Origin: RUG12783 sp946409545
GTDB taxonomy: Bacteria > Bacillota_I > Bacilli_A > RF39 > UBA660
DNA length: 64,000 nt
Direction: 5' to 3'
NCBI GenBank assembly: GCA_946409545.1
Contig: CAMJWT010000004.1
Span: 1 to 64,000, forward strand
Part shown: one piece after another, positions 25,341 through 33,439 of the stretch
How the letters are laid out: every line of letters starts with the position of its first letter
Position numbering within the stretch: position 1 is the first letter of the stretch
Program-made: the position numbers and the translations under genes
The notes under the pieces: generated by a model
The model's database searches: none
Told to the model about the DNA's origin: nothing
The model's input: only the letters and a program-made list of their open reading frames with translations

Positions 25341-27436
25341 TAGTCTCTATTTGCCTCCTTTACGTATTTAAGATTTTTTATTTCTTGCAATAAATTATTT
25401 AAATTATCTAAGTTATTTATATAAAAACTCATATTATAACCAATAACATTATCATGATAAAAAGTTTTTATTTCATCCATAACAATATTCTTTGTTGTAA
25501 ATTTAGATAAAATATCCATTAGTTTATTTTCATTATCTCTTAATTCAATTGTTATACTTGTTAAATATTTATTTTTAGTTATTGGATTAAAAGATACTTC
25601 AAGCATACGTTCTTCTAAATGAAGAAGGTTTGAACAAGTTTTTCTATGGATTGTAATACCATTATTTCTTGTTATATAACCAACAATATCATCACCAGGT
25701 AATGGTTTACAACATGATGCAATATTAACTCTAATATCACTTAAACCAGATACATTAATATCAAGTTCATTCTTAATTACTTGTCGATTAACTTGAATTT
25801 CTTCTTTTTCTTCTTCATAAATAATATTAATAACAAATTTAGGATTATATTTATTACTTGCAACTTCAAGATATAACTCTTCTAAACTACTTATTTTTAA
25901 TGTCTTTAAAACTTTCTTTTCATTTTCTTCTTTATAGAAATCATCTTTTGATATTTTTCTCTTACGAAGTTCTTTATCAATTAAATCTTTACCTGTATTG
26001 ATAAGTTCATCTTTACGAGTCTTGGCAAAGAAGTTTTTAATCTTACTTTTAGTAGCATTTAATTTAACAAAACTTAACCAGTCTTCAGATGGACCAGGAG
26101 AAGATTTACTTGTATTAATTTTTACAACATCAGAATCTTGTAATATATAGTTTAATGGAACAATTTGATTATTAACAAGAGCTCCTACCATCGAATCACC
26201 TATTTTACTATGAACTTTATAAGCAAAGTCAACAGGGGTACTACCTTTTGGAAGTTCAATGACATCACCTTTTGGTGTAAAAACATAAATATTATCATAA
26301 AGATTAGAATCATTCATTGGATTAAATGACTCATACTCACTATTTTTACTGGTATCAATAACCGCCTTAAAGAACTCTAGTTTAGCATCAGTATTAGATA
26401 AATTAAAGGCACTTCTGTGTTCTTTATATGACCAGTGAGCAGCAAGTCCATTCTCTGCTACTTCATTCATGTCATATGTTCTAATTTGAATTTCATACAA
26501 TTCATTATTAACACCAAAGACCGTTGTATGAAGTGATTGATAACCATTACTTTTAGGCATCGCAATAAAATCTTTAAATCTTTTAGCAATTGGTTTAAAT
26601 CTTGAATGAATTAGTCCTAAAACAAGATAACATTCAGCATCAGTATCAACAAGAATACGAAGAGCTAATAGATCATAGATATCACTAAACTTACGTCCTT
26701 TATCAAGTTTATTATAGATACTATAAATACTTTTACTACGACCTTTTATTTCATGTTTGATATTATGTTCATTTAATAAATCCGTTACTTCTTTTAACAT
26801 TTCATTTATTAAATTATCTCGTTCTACTTTAGTACTATTTAGTTTCTCTACAATATCATAGAAAACATCAGGTTTTAAATAACGAAGTGATAAATCTTCA
26901 AGTTCACTTTTTAATTTATAAATACCTAAGTGATGAGCAATGGGGGCAAAAATTTCTAATGTTTCATTAGCAATTTCTTTTTGTTCACTACTATCATAAT
27001 TTGATAATGTTCTCATTAAGTAAACACGTTCAGCTAAAGTAATAATAATTACACGAACATCTTCACTCATTCCTACAATTACTTTTTTATAATATTCTAC
27101 TAAATAATCATTAGCCGTAGAAAAACTTATTTTATTAAGTTTATATATACCATAAGCTAGTTTAACAATTGTAACATCAAAATCTTTTTCTAAATCAGCA
27201 AAACTTACTAAATTCTTTGTAAATAAATGATGTAAGAAAGATGCAACAATTGTTTCTTCATCTGCTTGTAAGGTTGTTAAAATATTGGCAACATTTAAAA
27301 TACTCTTAATATCATTTTCATCTAAATATCCACTTACATAATCATAAGCTTGATTTATGATATTACTAGGAGATAAATATTTACTAACTTCTGTAACAAT
27401 ATCTTTAATCGTATAATCATCTTTTAATTTTGTCAT
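25340..27436 (-). CDS. rel: (p)ppGpp synthetase RelA/SpoT homolog with apparently inactive hydrolase domain
   Basis: Long Rel protein (698 aa). The synthetase domain (about 230-370) is intact: GRSKSIYSIYNKL, DIYDLLALRILVD, RFKDFIAMPKSNGYQSLHTT, EIQIRTYDMN and GLAAHWSYKE. A TGS domain (VFTPKGDVIELPKGSTPVDFA, near 390), a zinc-finger-like domain (CCKPLPGDDIVGYITRNNG) and a C-terminal ACT domain follow. The N-terminal HD hydrolase fold is recognisable, but its catalytic residues are replaced: the usual HDxxED reads HHLFTK (near 69) and ADRLHNMRTL reads AERVYLMRTL (near 134). So synthesis should work and hydrolysis should not. The start has GGTGAT and a TATAAT at 27452-27457. First gene of rel-dtd-pfkB-smr. 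Confidence 0.95.
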   Translation of the reverse strand: MTKLKDDYTIKDIVTEVSKYLSPSNIINQAYDYVSGYLDENDIKSILNVANILTTLQADEETIVASFLHHLFTKNLVSFADLEKDFDVTIVKLAYGIYKLNKISFSTANDYLVEYYKKVIVGMSEDVRVIIITLAERVYLMRTLSNYDSSEQKEIANETLEIFAPIAHHLGIYKLKSELEDLSLRYLKPDVFYDIVEKLNSTKVERDNLINEMLKEVTDLLNEHNIKHEIKGRSKSIYSIYNKLDKGRKFSDIYDLLALRILVDTDAECYLVLGLIHSRFKPIAKRFKDFIAMPKSNGYQSLHTTVFGVNNELYEIQIRTYDMNEVAENGLAAHWSYKEHRSAFNLSNTDAKLEFFKAVIDTSKNSEYESFNPMNDSNLYDNIYVFTPKGDVIELPKGSTPVDFAYKVHSKIGDSMVGALVNNQIVPLNYILQDSDVVKINTSKSSPGPSEDWLSFVKLNATKSKIKNFFAKTRKDELINTGKDLIDKELRKRKISKDDFYKEENEKKVLKTLKISSLEELYLEVASNKYNPKFVINIIYEEEKEEIQVNRQVIKNELDINVSGLSDIRVNIASCCKPLPGDDIVGYITRNNGITIHRKTCSNLLHLEERMLEVSFNPITKNKYLTSITIELRDNENKLMDILSKFTTKNIVMDEIKTFYHDNVIGYNMSFYINNLDNLNNLLQEIKNLKYVKEANRD

Positions 27437-27461
27437 ATTATCACCACTTTCATTATATAAT

Positions 27462-27490
27462 AAAAAAGACTATTTAAATAGTCTTTTTTT
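27462..27490 (-). terminator. Terminator of the Big_2 gene cluster
   Basis: Near-perfect palindrome AAAAAAGACTATTT / AAATAGTCTTTTTT with a T-run on the minus strand, overlapping the stop of the 412-aa gene. The -10 of rel follows immediately. Confidence 0.85.
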
Positions 27491-28727
27491 AATTTACTTT
27501 AACACTTACAGTAATCATTGATTTAACATTACCACTACATTTTCCTGATGGTGATTTAGCATCATATTGAACAGTTTGAGATATAACAGTTGAACCTCTT
27601 TTTTTACCAGTAATAACCCAAGTGAAACCAGAAGAATTAATATTTGTTCTCGATTGAGAAACATAATTACTCCAGCCACTAGCACCATCAGCAGATTGTC
27701 TTGTATAGCGTATGAAAGTACCACATTCTCTTGGAAGACTAACGGAAATAGTTTTAGATTCACCAACACCAATTGTAATACTTTTTGTAGATACTCCTAA
27801 TGAGTGAGAATAACTAAAGCAACTATTATAAGAACTATCAATAGGATCACTTGATATCTTACATGCTACATTTTTTACTTTCACATTGCAAGTTGCTGTT
27901 TTACCATTTGAAGATGTTGCTGTTATTACTGCTGTTCCAGCAGTTTTAGCAATTACTAAACCATTTTGATCAACAGAAGCAACATTTGTATTACTGCTTC
28001 TCCAAGAAATATATTTATTGGTAGCGTTTGTTGGTGATATTGTAACATTCAATTTTCCTGAAGAACCACTATTTAGATTCATACTTGATTTATTTAAAGT
28101 GATTTTATTTACAACAATAGGTTTACTAACTGTAACCTTACATGTTGCTTTCTTACCATTATTAGAAGTTACTGTTATTGTTGCTGTTCCTTCTTTAATA
28201 GCTTTTATTAAACCACCTTGAGTAACGGTTACAACACTAGTATTAGAACTACTCCATGTAACATTTTTATTGGTAGCATTACTTGGAGTAATTGATAGAG
28301 AAAGTTGCATCGTATAACCAATAATTAATTTTACGTTTGTATTACTTAGTTTTACTTTACTAACAGCAACTGGTTTTGCTGTCCAATGTGCATATAATGT
28401 TTTATTACCATAAAAAACTGTCCCATTATAGACTCTTATACCACCAGAACTTGCAGTATACCATCCATTAAAAGTATAACCTTTTCTAGTTGCTGTTGGT
28501 AAATTGCCTATTTTATTTCCCTTTTTAATAGATAAACTTTTTCTACTAACACTTCCACCATTACCATTAAAAGAAATAGTAATTTTATTATTGGCTAAAG
28601 TATCAATCTCATTAGATTTATTATTATTCTTAAAAGAGTTTATTTTAAACACTAAAAAGAACATAATAATAGTCATCATTACTGTACCAATAATTATTAA
28701 TAACTTTGGTTTATATTCTTTTTTCAT
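27489..28727 (-). CDS. Membrane-anchored surface protein: InlB B-repeat, two Big_2 domains, shared C-terminal domain
   Basis: A 412-aa extracytoplasmic protein with an N-terminal membrane anchor (LLIIIGTVMMTIIMFFLVF, near 8-28). An InlB/Listeria-Bacteroides B-repeat follows (GYTFNGWYTASSGG, KTLYAHWTA, near 85-115), then two Big_2 Ig-like domains with the typical NVTWSSSNTSVVTV and YISWRSSNTNVASV. The last ~115 residues form a domain shared with the two genes upstream (SGWSNYVSQSR, FTWVITGKKRGS, SPSGKCSGNVKSMI). It is the last of three tandem genes; ATG has AAGGTG upstream. Probably displayed on the cell surface; a ligand is unknown. Confidence 0.8.
   Translation of the reverse strand: MKKEYKPKLLIIIGTVMMTIIMFFLVFKINSFKNNNKSNEIDTLANNKITISFNGNGGSVSRKSLSIKKGNKIGNLPTATRKGYTFNGWYTASSGGIRVYNGTVFYGNKTLYAHWTAKPVAVSKVKLSNTNVKLIIGYTMQLSLSITPSNATNKNVTWSSSNTSVVTVTQGGLIKAIKEGTATITVTSNNGKKATCKVTVSKPIVVNKITLNKSSMNLNSGSSGKLNVTISPTNATNKYISWRSSNTNVASVDQNGLVIAKTAGTAVITATSSNGKTATCNVKVKNVACKISSDPIDSSYNSCFSYSHSLGVSTKSITIGVGESKTISVSLPRECGTFIRYTRQSADGASGWSNYVSQSRTNINSSGFTWVITGKKRGSTVISQTVQYDAKSPSGKCSGNVKSMITVSVKVN
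27491..27572 (-). repeat. Near-identical DNA copy of 28739-28820 (3' end of neighbouring Big_2 gene)
   Basis: About 80 bases at the 3' end of the 412-aa gene are identical to 28739-28820 at the end of the 510-aa gene, with high similarity continuing about 200 bases further. This points to recent duplication or gene conversion between the two C-terminal domains. Confidence 0.85.
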
Positions 28728-28736
28728 AATAACACC

Positions 28737-30269
28737 TTAATTTACTTTAACACTTACAGTAATCATTGATTTAACATTACCACTACATTTTCCTGATGGT
28801 GATTTAGCATCATATTGAACTGTTTGTGAAACTATAGTAGAACCTCTTTTTTTACCTGTAACAATCCAAGTGAAACCAGAAGAATTAATATTTGTTCGCG
28901 ATTGAGAAACATAATTACTCCAGCCACTAGCACCATCCGCTGTTGTTCTTGTATATTTTATAAAGGTACCACATTCTTTTGGAAGACCAACGGAAATAGA
29001 TTTAGATTCACCAACACTTAACGTTATACTTTTAGTTGAAACTGTTAAATGATGTGACCATTTAAAACAACTATTATATTGTTCATCTACTGGATCACTT
29101 GATATTTTACAGTGACCTGGAGTACCACCACTTGGCGGATTAGTTGAACCACTACTCTTCTTTTTAACCGTTACACTTACATTTTTAGTTATCGTACCAG
29201 CTTTAAGAGTAATTACAGCAGTTCCTTCACCAATAGCTGTTATTTTTCCTTTATTTGATACTGTAGCAACAGATGAATTATTACTAGAGAAAGAAACAGT
29301 ATCTGTTGTTTCACTAGGTAATACTTCATAAGAAATAGTACTTGTATCACCAATATATAATTCGATTTGACTACTACTAGTTAAATTAATACTAGTTGCG
29401 GGAATCTCTTTTGGTTTAACGGTAACTTTGGTTGATATAACAATACCATTAACCGTTTTTAAAGTTATATCACTAGAACCAGTTGATAATCCTTTTATTC
29501 TACCTTCTTCAACTGAAACAACATTAGGATTACTACTTGTCCATTTACTATATGAACTAATATTAGCGTTCTCGGGTTCATACGTATATGGAATGATTGT
29601 TTCATCATCTAATTTAATATTCATTGCTTTACTCTTAAAGATAATCTTTGAAGGAAGAATAGCATATCCTGTTAAATAATCTTCATCAGTTACATGAACT
29701 AGCTTATCAACATGACTATTATTAACAGTAACACGAATTGCGATAATTCCAGGTTTTAAGCCTTTTAGATTACCATTCTCATCAATTGATGCAATTGATG
29801 GGTCAGTAGATTGATATTTAACAAGATAAAAATCATTAGGTGGGATAACTTCATATTCTATCTTTTTAGTATCACCAACTTTTAGAACTAAATCACCTTC
29901 TGGTAAACTAAGATTTTCAATAACATACGTATCATTATAAGTAACAGTTACAAAACAATTCTTTTTTTGAGTATCTCCTGTGTTATCAATATATGATATT
30001 GTTACATATGAATTACCTGGTCTAAGTCCTTTAACAAGACCTGTTTCTGATACAGATACAATATTACTATCAACAGCCATATACTTAATTGAAGCGTTTG
30101 AACTATTTTCAACATAAGCTTTTATTTGAGCTTCTTCATTAGCCTTAACAGTTAATTGATATGTTTCAAGAATTAATTCTTCTTTTTTTGGTTCTTCTTT
30201 TGGCGTATTAGAAGAACATCCAAAAGTTACAAGTATTAAAATGATTAATATTAAATACCTTTTTTTCAT
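28737..30269 (-). CDS. Lipoprotein with Big_2 Ig-like domains and shared C-terminal domain
   Basis: A 510-aa lipoprotein: signal peptide with lipobox VTFGCSS (Cys near 18), then a Lys/Glu-rich spacer. About four Big_2-type Ig-like domains follow, each with an S/TxxxxVVSV- or SSVATV-like core (MAVDSNIVSVSETG near 70, YQSTDPSIASIDENG near 150, WTSSNPNVVSVEEG near 240, FSSNNSSVATVSNKG near 320). A Ser/Gly/Pro linker leads to the ~115-residue C-terminal domain almost identical to that of the 412-aa neighbour. It sits in the middle of the tandem trio, 1 nt after the upstream stop and 9 nt before the next start, so the three are one operon. Confidence 0.82.
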   Translation of the reverse strand: MKKRYLILIILILVTFGCSSNTPKEEPKKEELILETYQLTVKANEEAQIKAYVENSSNASIKYMAVDSNIVSVSETGLVKGLRPGNSYVTISYIDNTGDTQKKNCFVTVTYNDTYVIENLSLPEGDLVLKVGDTKKIEYEVIPPNDFYLVKYQSTDPSIASIDENGNLKGLKPGIIAIRVTVNNSHVDKLVHVTDEDYLTGYAILPSKIIFKSKAMNIKLDDETIIPYTYEPENANISSYSKWTSSNPNVVSVEEGRIKGLSTGSSDITLKTVNGIVISTKVTVKPKEIPATSINLTSSSQIELYIGDTSTISYEVLPSETTDTVSFSSNNSSVATVSNKGKITAIGEGTAVITLKAGTITKNVSVTVKKKSSGSTNPPSGGTPGHCKISSDPVDEQYNSCFKWSHHLTVSTKSITLSVGESKSISVGLPKECGTFIKYTRTTADGASGWSNYVSQSRTNINSSGFTWIVTGKKRGSTIVSQTVQYDAKSPSGKCSGNVKSMITVSVKVN

Positions 30270-30270
30270 A

Positions 30271-31911
30271 TCAATCCTCTATTTTGATATGTAATCTTAT
30301 CATTGACTTCATATTACCAGTTCTACCTGATGGACTTGTTACATCAAATTGAGCTGTTTGAGAAACAATAACACAACCTTTCTTATTAGCTGTAATCTTC
30401 CATGTATATCCATCAACTCCTGATACATATGTATTTGGATCATTTCTATTTACTTTAGGGCTACTTGTTTGAGAAACATAGTTACTCCATCCAGATTGTC
30501 CATCATGGTTTGTACGAGTCAAACGATCAATTCGACCACAAATTGTTGGTAATTTTACATTAACAGTTAAAGTTTCACCAACATGCATTACATAATAACC
30601 ATCTTGACCATAATTAGTACCACCAATAAATGGAACTAAATTTTGTGAAACTCTCTTACATTTGTCAAAACCATCATCAGTTGGACTACCAAGAAGTGAT
30701 GAATTTACATTTCCAACATGCGTTGTTCCACTACAACTTGAACCTCCACCACCTGATGAACTCTTCTTTTTAACATTAACCATAACATCAGCAGTTTTAG
30801 CTCCATTTGAAGAAGTTACTCTAACAACAGCAGATCCTTCACCAACAGCGGTGATAAGTCCATTAGAATCAACATTAGCTACAGACGTATTAGTACTTTG
30901 GAAAGTTACACTCTTATCAGTTGCTTCATTTGGTAATACTTCATAAGATATTTGACTTGAATCACCAACTTTTAATTCGATAGCAGATTCAGAAGTTAAT
31001 TTTATACTTTCAACTTCAACAGTTGAAGGTTTTACTGTAACATAAACTGTTAAGGTAATACCATTAACTGTTCTCATTGTAATTGTTGCGTCCCCTTCAC
31101 TAAGGGCTTTTACACTACCATCAGTAACTGTTGCAACATTAGGATTACTACTTTCCCAAATAACATTTTTCATATAAGAGTCAACTGGTTCAACGGTATA
31201 ATTTATTTTTCTTTCTTCATCAACTTTTAAAGTTATTGATCTAATAGAAGTTATCTTTTCAGGCATTATATATATTCCTGATATAATTTCTGGATTATTA
31301 ACTACTCTTACACGAATATCAGCATTAATATTTTCTTTAGCCGTTACACGAAGAGCTGCAATACCTTCACTAACAGCTGTTATAGTACCATCTTCAGATG
31401 CTGTAATAATATTACTATTATTAACGATATAAGATAGTTTACTCTTATCAACATCTAATGGTTCCGTAGTAACATCTAGTTTATATGTATCACTTGGTTT
31501 CATTAATAATTCACCATTTGGAAGAGAAATACTTGTTATTTCAATTCCTCCTGATACATTAACAATACATTGTTTATTATAATTATCATTATTACTTGAT
31601 ACATAGTTAACAATAATATATGTTGTTCCATTACTAATAGCTTTGATATTTCCTCCTACATCAACAGTAGCAATACTAGGATTAGTACTAACATATTTTA
31701 TTGTAGCATTAGTATTATTAGTTACACTTGCACCTACTTTAGCTTCTTCACCTACTTTTAAATCAATTACATTATTCTCAATAACTAATTCTTCTTTAGG
31801 TTTTTCTTCTTCTCCATCTGTAGATGAACTACCTTCAAAAAAGAAATAAGCTCCTACAATAATAACTAATATAATTAATATATACATTACATAATTTATT
31901 CCTTTTTTCAT
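30271..31911 (-). CDS. Membrane-anchored Big_2 surface protein with divergent shared C-terminal domain
   Basis: A 546-aa protein, first gene of the Big_2 operon. One N-terminal membrane helix (YVMYILIILVIIVGAYFFF) is followed by an acidic linker, then four or so Big_2 domains (YVSTNPSIATVDVGG, WESSNPNVATVTDG, FQSTNTSVANVDSNG). A Ser/Gly stretch leads to a C-terminal domain of the same family as its two neighbours but more distant. Shared blocks are SGWSNYVSQ, GYTWKITANKKG, IVSQTAQFDVTSPSG and GNMKSMI. GGAGG precedes the ATG. The N-terminal helix lacks a cysteine lipobox, so it is anchored by the helix rather than lipid. Cell-surface role inferred. Confidence 0.8.
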   Translation of the reverse strand: MKKGINYVMYILIILVIIVGAYFFFEGSSSTDGEEEKPKEELVIENNVIDLKVGEEAKVGASVTNNTNATIKYVSTNPSIATVDVGGNIKAISNGTTYIIVNYVSSNNDNYNKQCIVNVSGGIEITSISLPNGELLMKPSDTYKLDVTTEPLDVDKSKLSYIVNNSNIITASEDGTITAVSEGIAALRVTAKENINADIRVRVVNNPEIISGIYIMPEKITSIRSITLKVDEERKINYTVEPVDSYMKNVIWESSNPNVATVTDGSVKALSEGDATITMRTVNGITLTVYVTVKPSTVEVESIKLTSESAIELKVGDSSQISYEVLPNEATDKSVTFQSTNTSVANVDSNGLITAVGEGSAVVRVTSSNGAKTADVMVNVKKKSSSGGGGSSCSGTTHVGNVNSSLLGSPTDDGFDKCKRVSQNLVPFIGGTNYGQDGYYVMHVGETLTVNVKLPTICGRIDRLTRTNHDGQSGWSNYVSQTSSPKVNRNDPNTYVSGVDGYTWKITANKKGCVIVSQTAQFDVTSPSGRTGNMKSMIRLHIKIED

Positions 31912-31950
31912 GATTTGCCTCCAATAATATTATACAAAACAAACAATAAT

Positions 31951-31981
31951 AAAAAAAACTAATAAATATATTAGTTTTTTT
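31951..31981 (-). terminator. Terminator downstream of the 279-aa coiled-coil gene
   Basis: AAAAACTAATA / TATTAGTTTTT stem with an AATA loop and a T-run on the minus strand, just after the stop codon at 31986. Confidence 0.8.
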
Positions 31982-31985
31982 AATT

Positions 31986-32822
31986 TTACATAACTTTACT
32001 ATTTAGACGTTCTAATAGTTCTTGTTTACGACGAATACGTTCTTGTGTTTCACTAATCTTTTCTGCTACTTCATCAAGAGATTGTGTTGCTGAAAAATAA
32101 TCATCATCAGCTTTTCTTAATGCTTCATTTATTTTAGCATCCATAGCTTGTTCTTGAGCAAGTAAATCATTAGCTTGGCTTTGTAAAGAAGTTGTCTTTC
32201 TATTCAAAGCAGCGATTTCACTTAACTTCTTAGCTAACTTATCCATCTTTTGATCTTCAATAGAAGTTGGAGCACTCACACCACCATTTGATAAATAACT
32301 ATCAAGGCGACGACTGCTTGCTTCATCAACCATTGGAGTAACTGGTTCTTGATGTGAAACAGGAGCTTCTTCGTAACTAGCTTCCTCATGTCTTCTTGTT
32401 CTTGTCATTTCTTCAGCTGGTTGAACTACTACCGGTTTTTCCTCTACAACAGGTTTAACAACAACTTCTTTTGGTGCACGAACTTCTACAGGATATTCAA
32501 TACTAACAGCATTTGAAAATTTAGTAGCAGCCGTTGTAACAACTTCACCTACACGAAGTTTTTTAGCTCCCGTTGCACTTCCTTTTGGAATATTAGGAAA
32601 ATAAGTAACCATATTATGATTAGCTAAAATATCTTTATAAACTAATTCAGGATCTTTACTTTCTACTGGAACAGCAACTGTTTTTAGAAAGCCATTATAA
32701 ATCTCATCTATAGCAGCCTTTTTACCAGCGCCTAACTTAGCTCTTTTCTTTGCAAACAACTCACTAGCTGCATGAAGAGATGCAGCTTTATCAAAATTTG
32801 TTGTAAGATCAATTGCATTCAT
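31986..32822 (-). CDS. Hypothetical cytosolic coiled-coil protein, about 278 aa
   Basis: I recognise no family. The N-terminal ~85 residues are helical and basic (FAKKRAKLGAGKKAAIDEIY). A middle segment (about 105-165) is Pro/Val/Glu-rich and probably disordered (VVVKPVVEEKPVVVQP). The C-terminal 90 residues are a heptad-like coiled coil (DKLAKKLSEIAALNRK, ISETQERIRRKQELLERL). No signal peptide or membrane segment. Two in-frame ATGs exist; the GGGGG site is 7 nt from the second (32822) and abuts the first (32828), so I use 32822. It lies 5-10 nt downstream of the DUF1292 gene, in the same transcript. Its higher GC and Ala content compared with neighbours suggests high expression; that is inference. 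Confidence 0.7.
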   Translation of the reverse strand: MNAIDLTTNFDKAASLHAASELFAKKRAKLGAGKKAAIDEIYNGFLKTVAVPVESKDPELVYKDILANHNMVTYFPNIPKGSATGAKKLRVGEVVTTAATKFSNAVSIEYPVEVRAPKEVVVKPVVEEKPVVVQPAEEMTRTRRHEEASYEEAPVSHQEPVTPMVDEASSRRLDSYLSNGGVSAPTSIEDQKMDKLAKKLSEIAALNRKTTSLQSQANDLLAQEQAMDAKINEALRKADDDYFSATQSLDEVAEKISETQERIRRKQELLERLNSKVM

Positions 32823-32833
32823 ATTCATGCCCC

Positions 32834-33097
32834 CTATTCTGTTTTAGATAGATCACGAAGAACATCTTTAATTCTTGCCCATTCGCTTTCGTCAGAAACA
32901 GTTGTTAATGTTACATTTTCACCATTTCTAATAACGTTAGAAATATAAATCGTAATATTACCATTCTCATCTGTTTCATTTTTTGTATATATTACATATT
33001 CCTTATTATTATCATTAAATTTAAAAGTTAACAACGTTTCAACTGTATCTTGACTTCCATCAGGCATTGTTATTATCATTGTTTTATTATTACTCAT
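32834..33097 (-). CDS. DUF1292 (YrzB-like) family protein
   Basis: An 87-aa acidic protein matching the DUF1292 pattern: a short beta-rich unit with TFKFNDNNKEYVIYTKNETDENG (15-45 region), then ISNVI and a C-terminal helix SEWARIKDVLRDLSK. Bacillus YrzB belongs here; function is unknown, and the family is widespread in Firmicutes. In Bacillus it is linked with yrrK (ruvX) and alaS; here alaS is elsewhere in the window (50-53 kb). GGGAGG precedes the ATG, and a promoter TTGAAT-16-TACAAT with extended TG lies just upstream. It heads a two-gene unit with the 279-aa coiled-coil gene. Confidence 0.8.
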   Translation of the reverse strand: MSNNKTMIITMPDGSQDTVETLLTFKFNDNNKEYVIYTKNETDENGNITIYISNVIRNGENVTLTTVSDESEWARIKDVLRDLSKTE

Positions 33098-33130
33098 ACT
33101 AAAAATCCTCCCTTACCTTCACCTAAATTA

Positions 33131-33158
33131 ATTGTAACATACATTCATGTAAATTCAA
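33131..33158 (-). promoter_or_regulatory. Promoter of the DUF1292 gene
   Basis: Minus strand TTGAAT (33153-33158), 16-bp spacer ending in TGT, TACAAT (33131-33136): extended -10 type. The -35 overlaps the yutD stop codon. Confidence 0.6.
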
Positions 33159-33439
33159 GATTTTTTGACGATTTTTAACAAAAAATACTTGCATTTATAA
33201 GCACATTCTTTTTTTAAATAATTGTCCTTCATCTTTATATCATTTATTTTATTAAAACGTTTATTATTTTTATCACAGAAACCTTTAAGTCTTAATTTGT
33301 TATAAGCATAATCACCTAAGATATAATCATAGTCATAAAAATAATCTGTATATTTTGAGGTGAATTCTTCATTATCAAAGCAATCACCATTATCTTCTAT
33401 AAGTTCATATTCATGATTTTCAACTACTACTTTTTTCAT
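33155..33439 (-). CDS. yutD: YutD family protein
   Basis: A 94-aa protein of the YutD (DUF1027) family. The match is strong: HEYELIEDNGDCFDNEEF at the N-terminus, then YDYILGDYAYNKLRLKGF (near 38-55) and a C-terminal Cys-containing segment ECAYKCKYFLLK (near 77). The family is small, cytosolic and conserved in Bacilli, without a firmly assigned function. Its ATG overlaps the stop of the upstream DUF4015 gene by 4 nt (ATGA), so the two are co-translated. Confidence 0.9.
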   Translation of the reverse strand: MKKVVVENHEYELIEDNGDCFDNEEFTSKYTDYFYDYDYILGDYAYNKLRLKGFCDKNNKRFNKINDIKMKDNYLKKECAYKCKYFLLKIVKKS

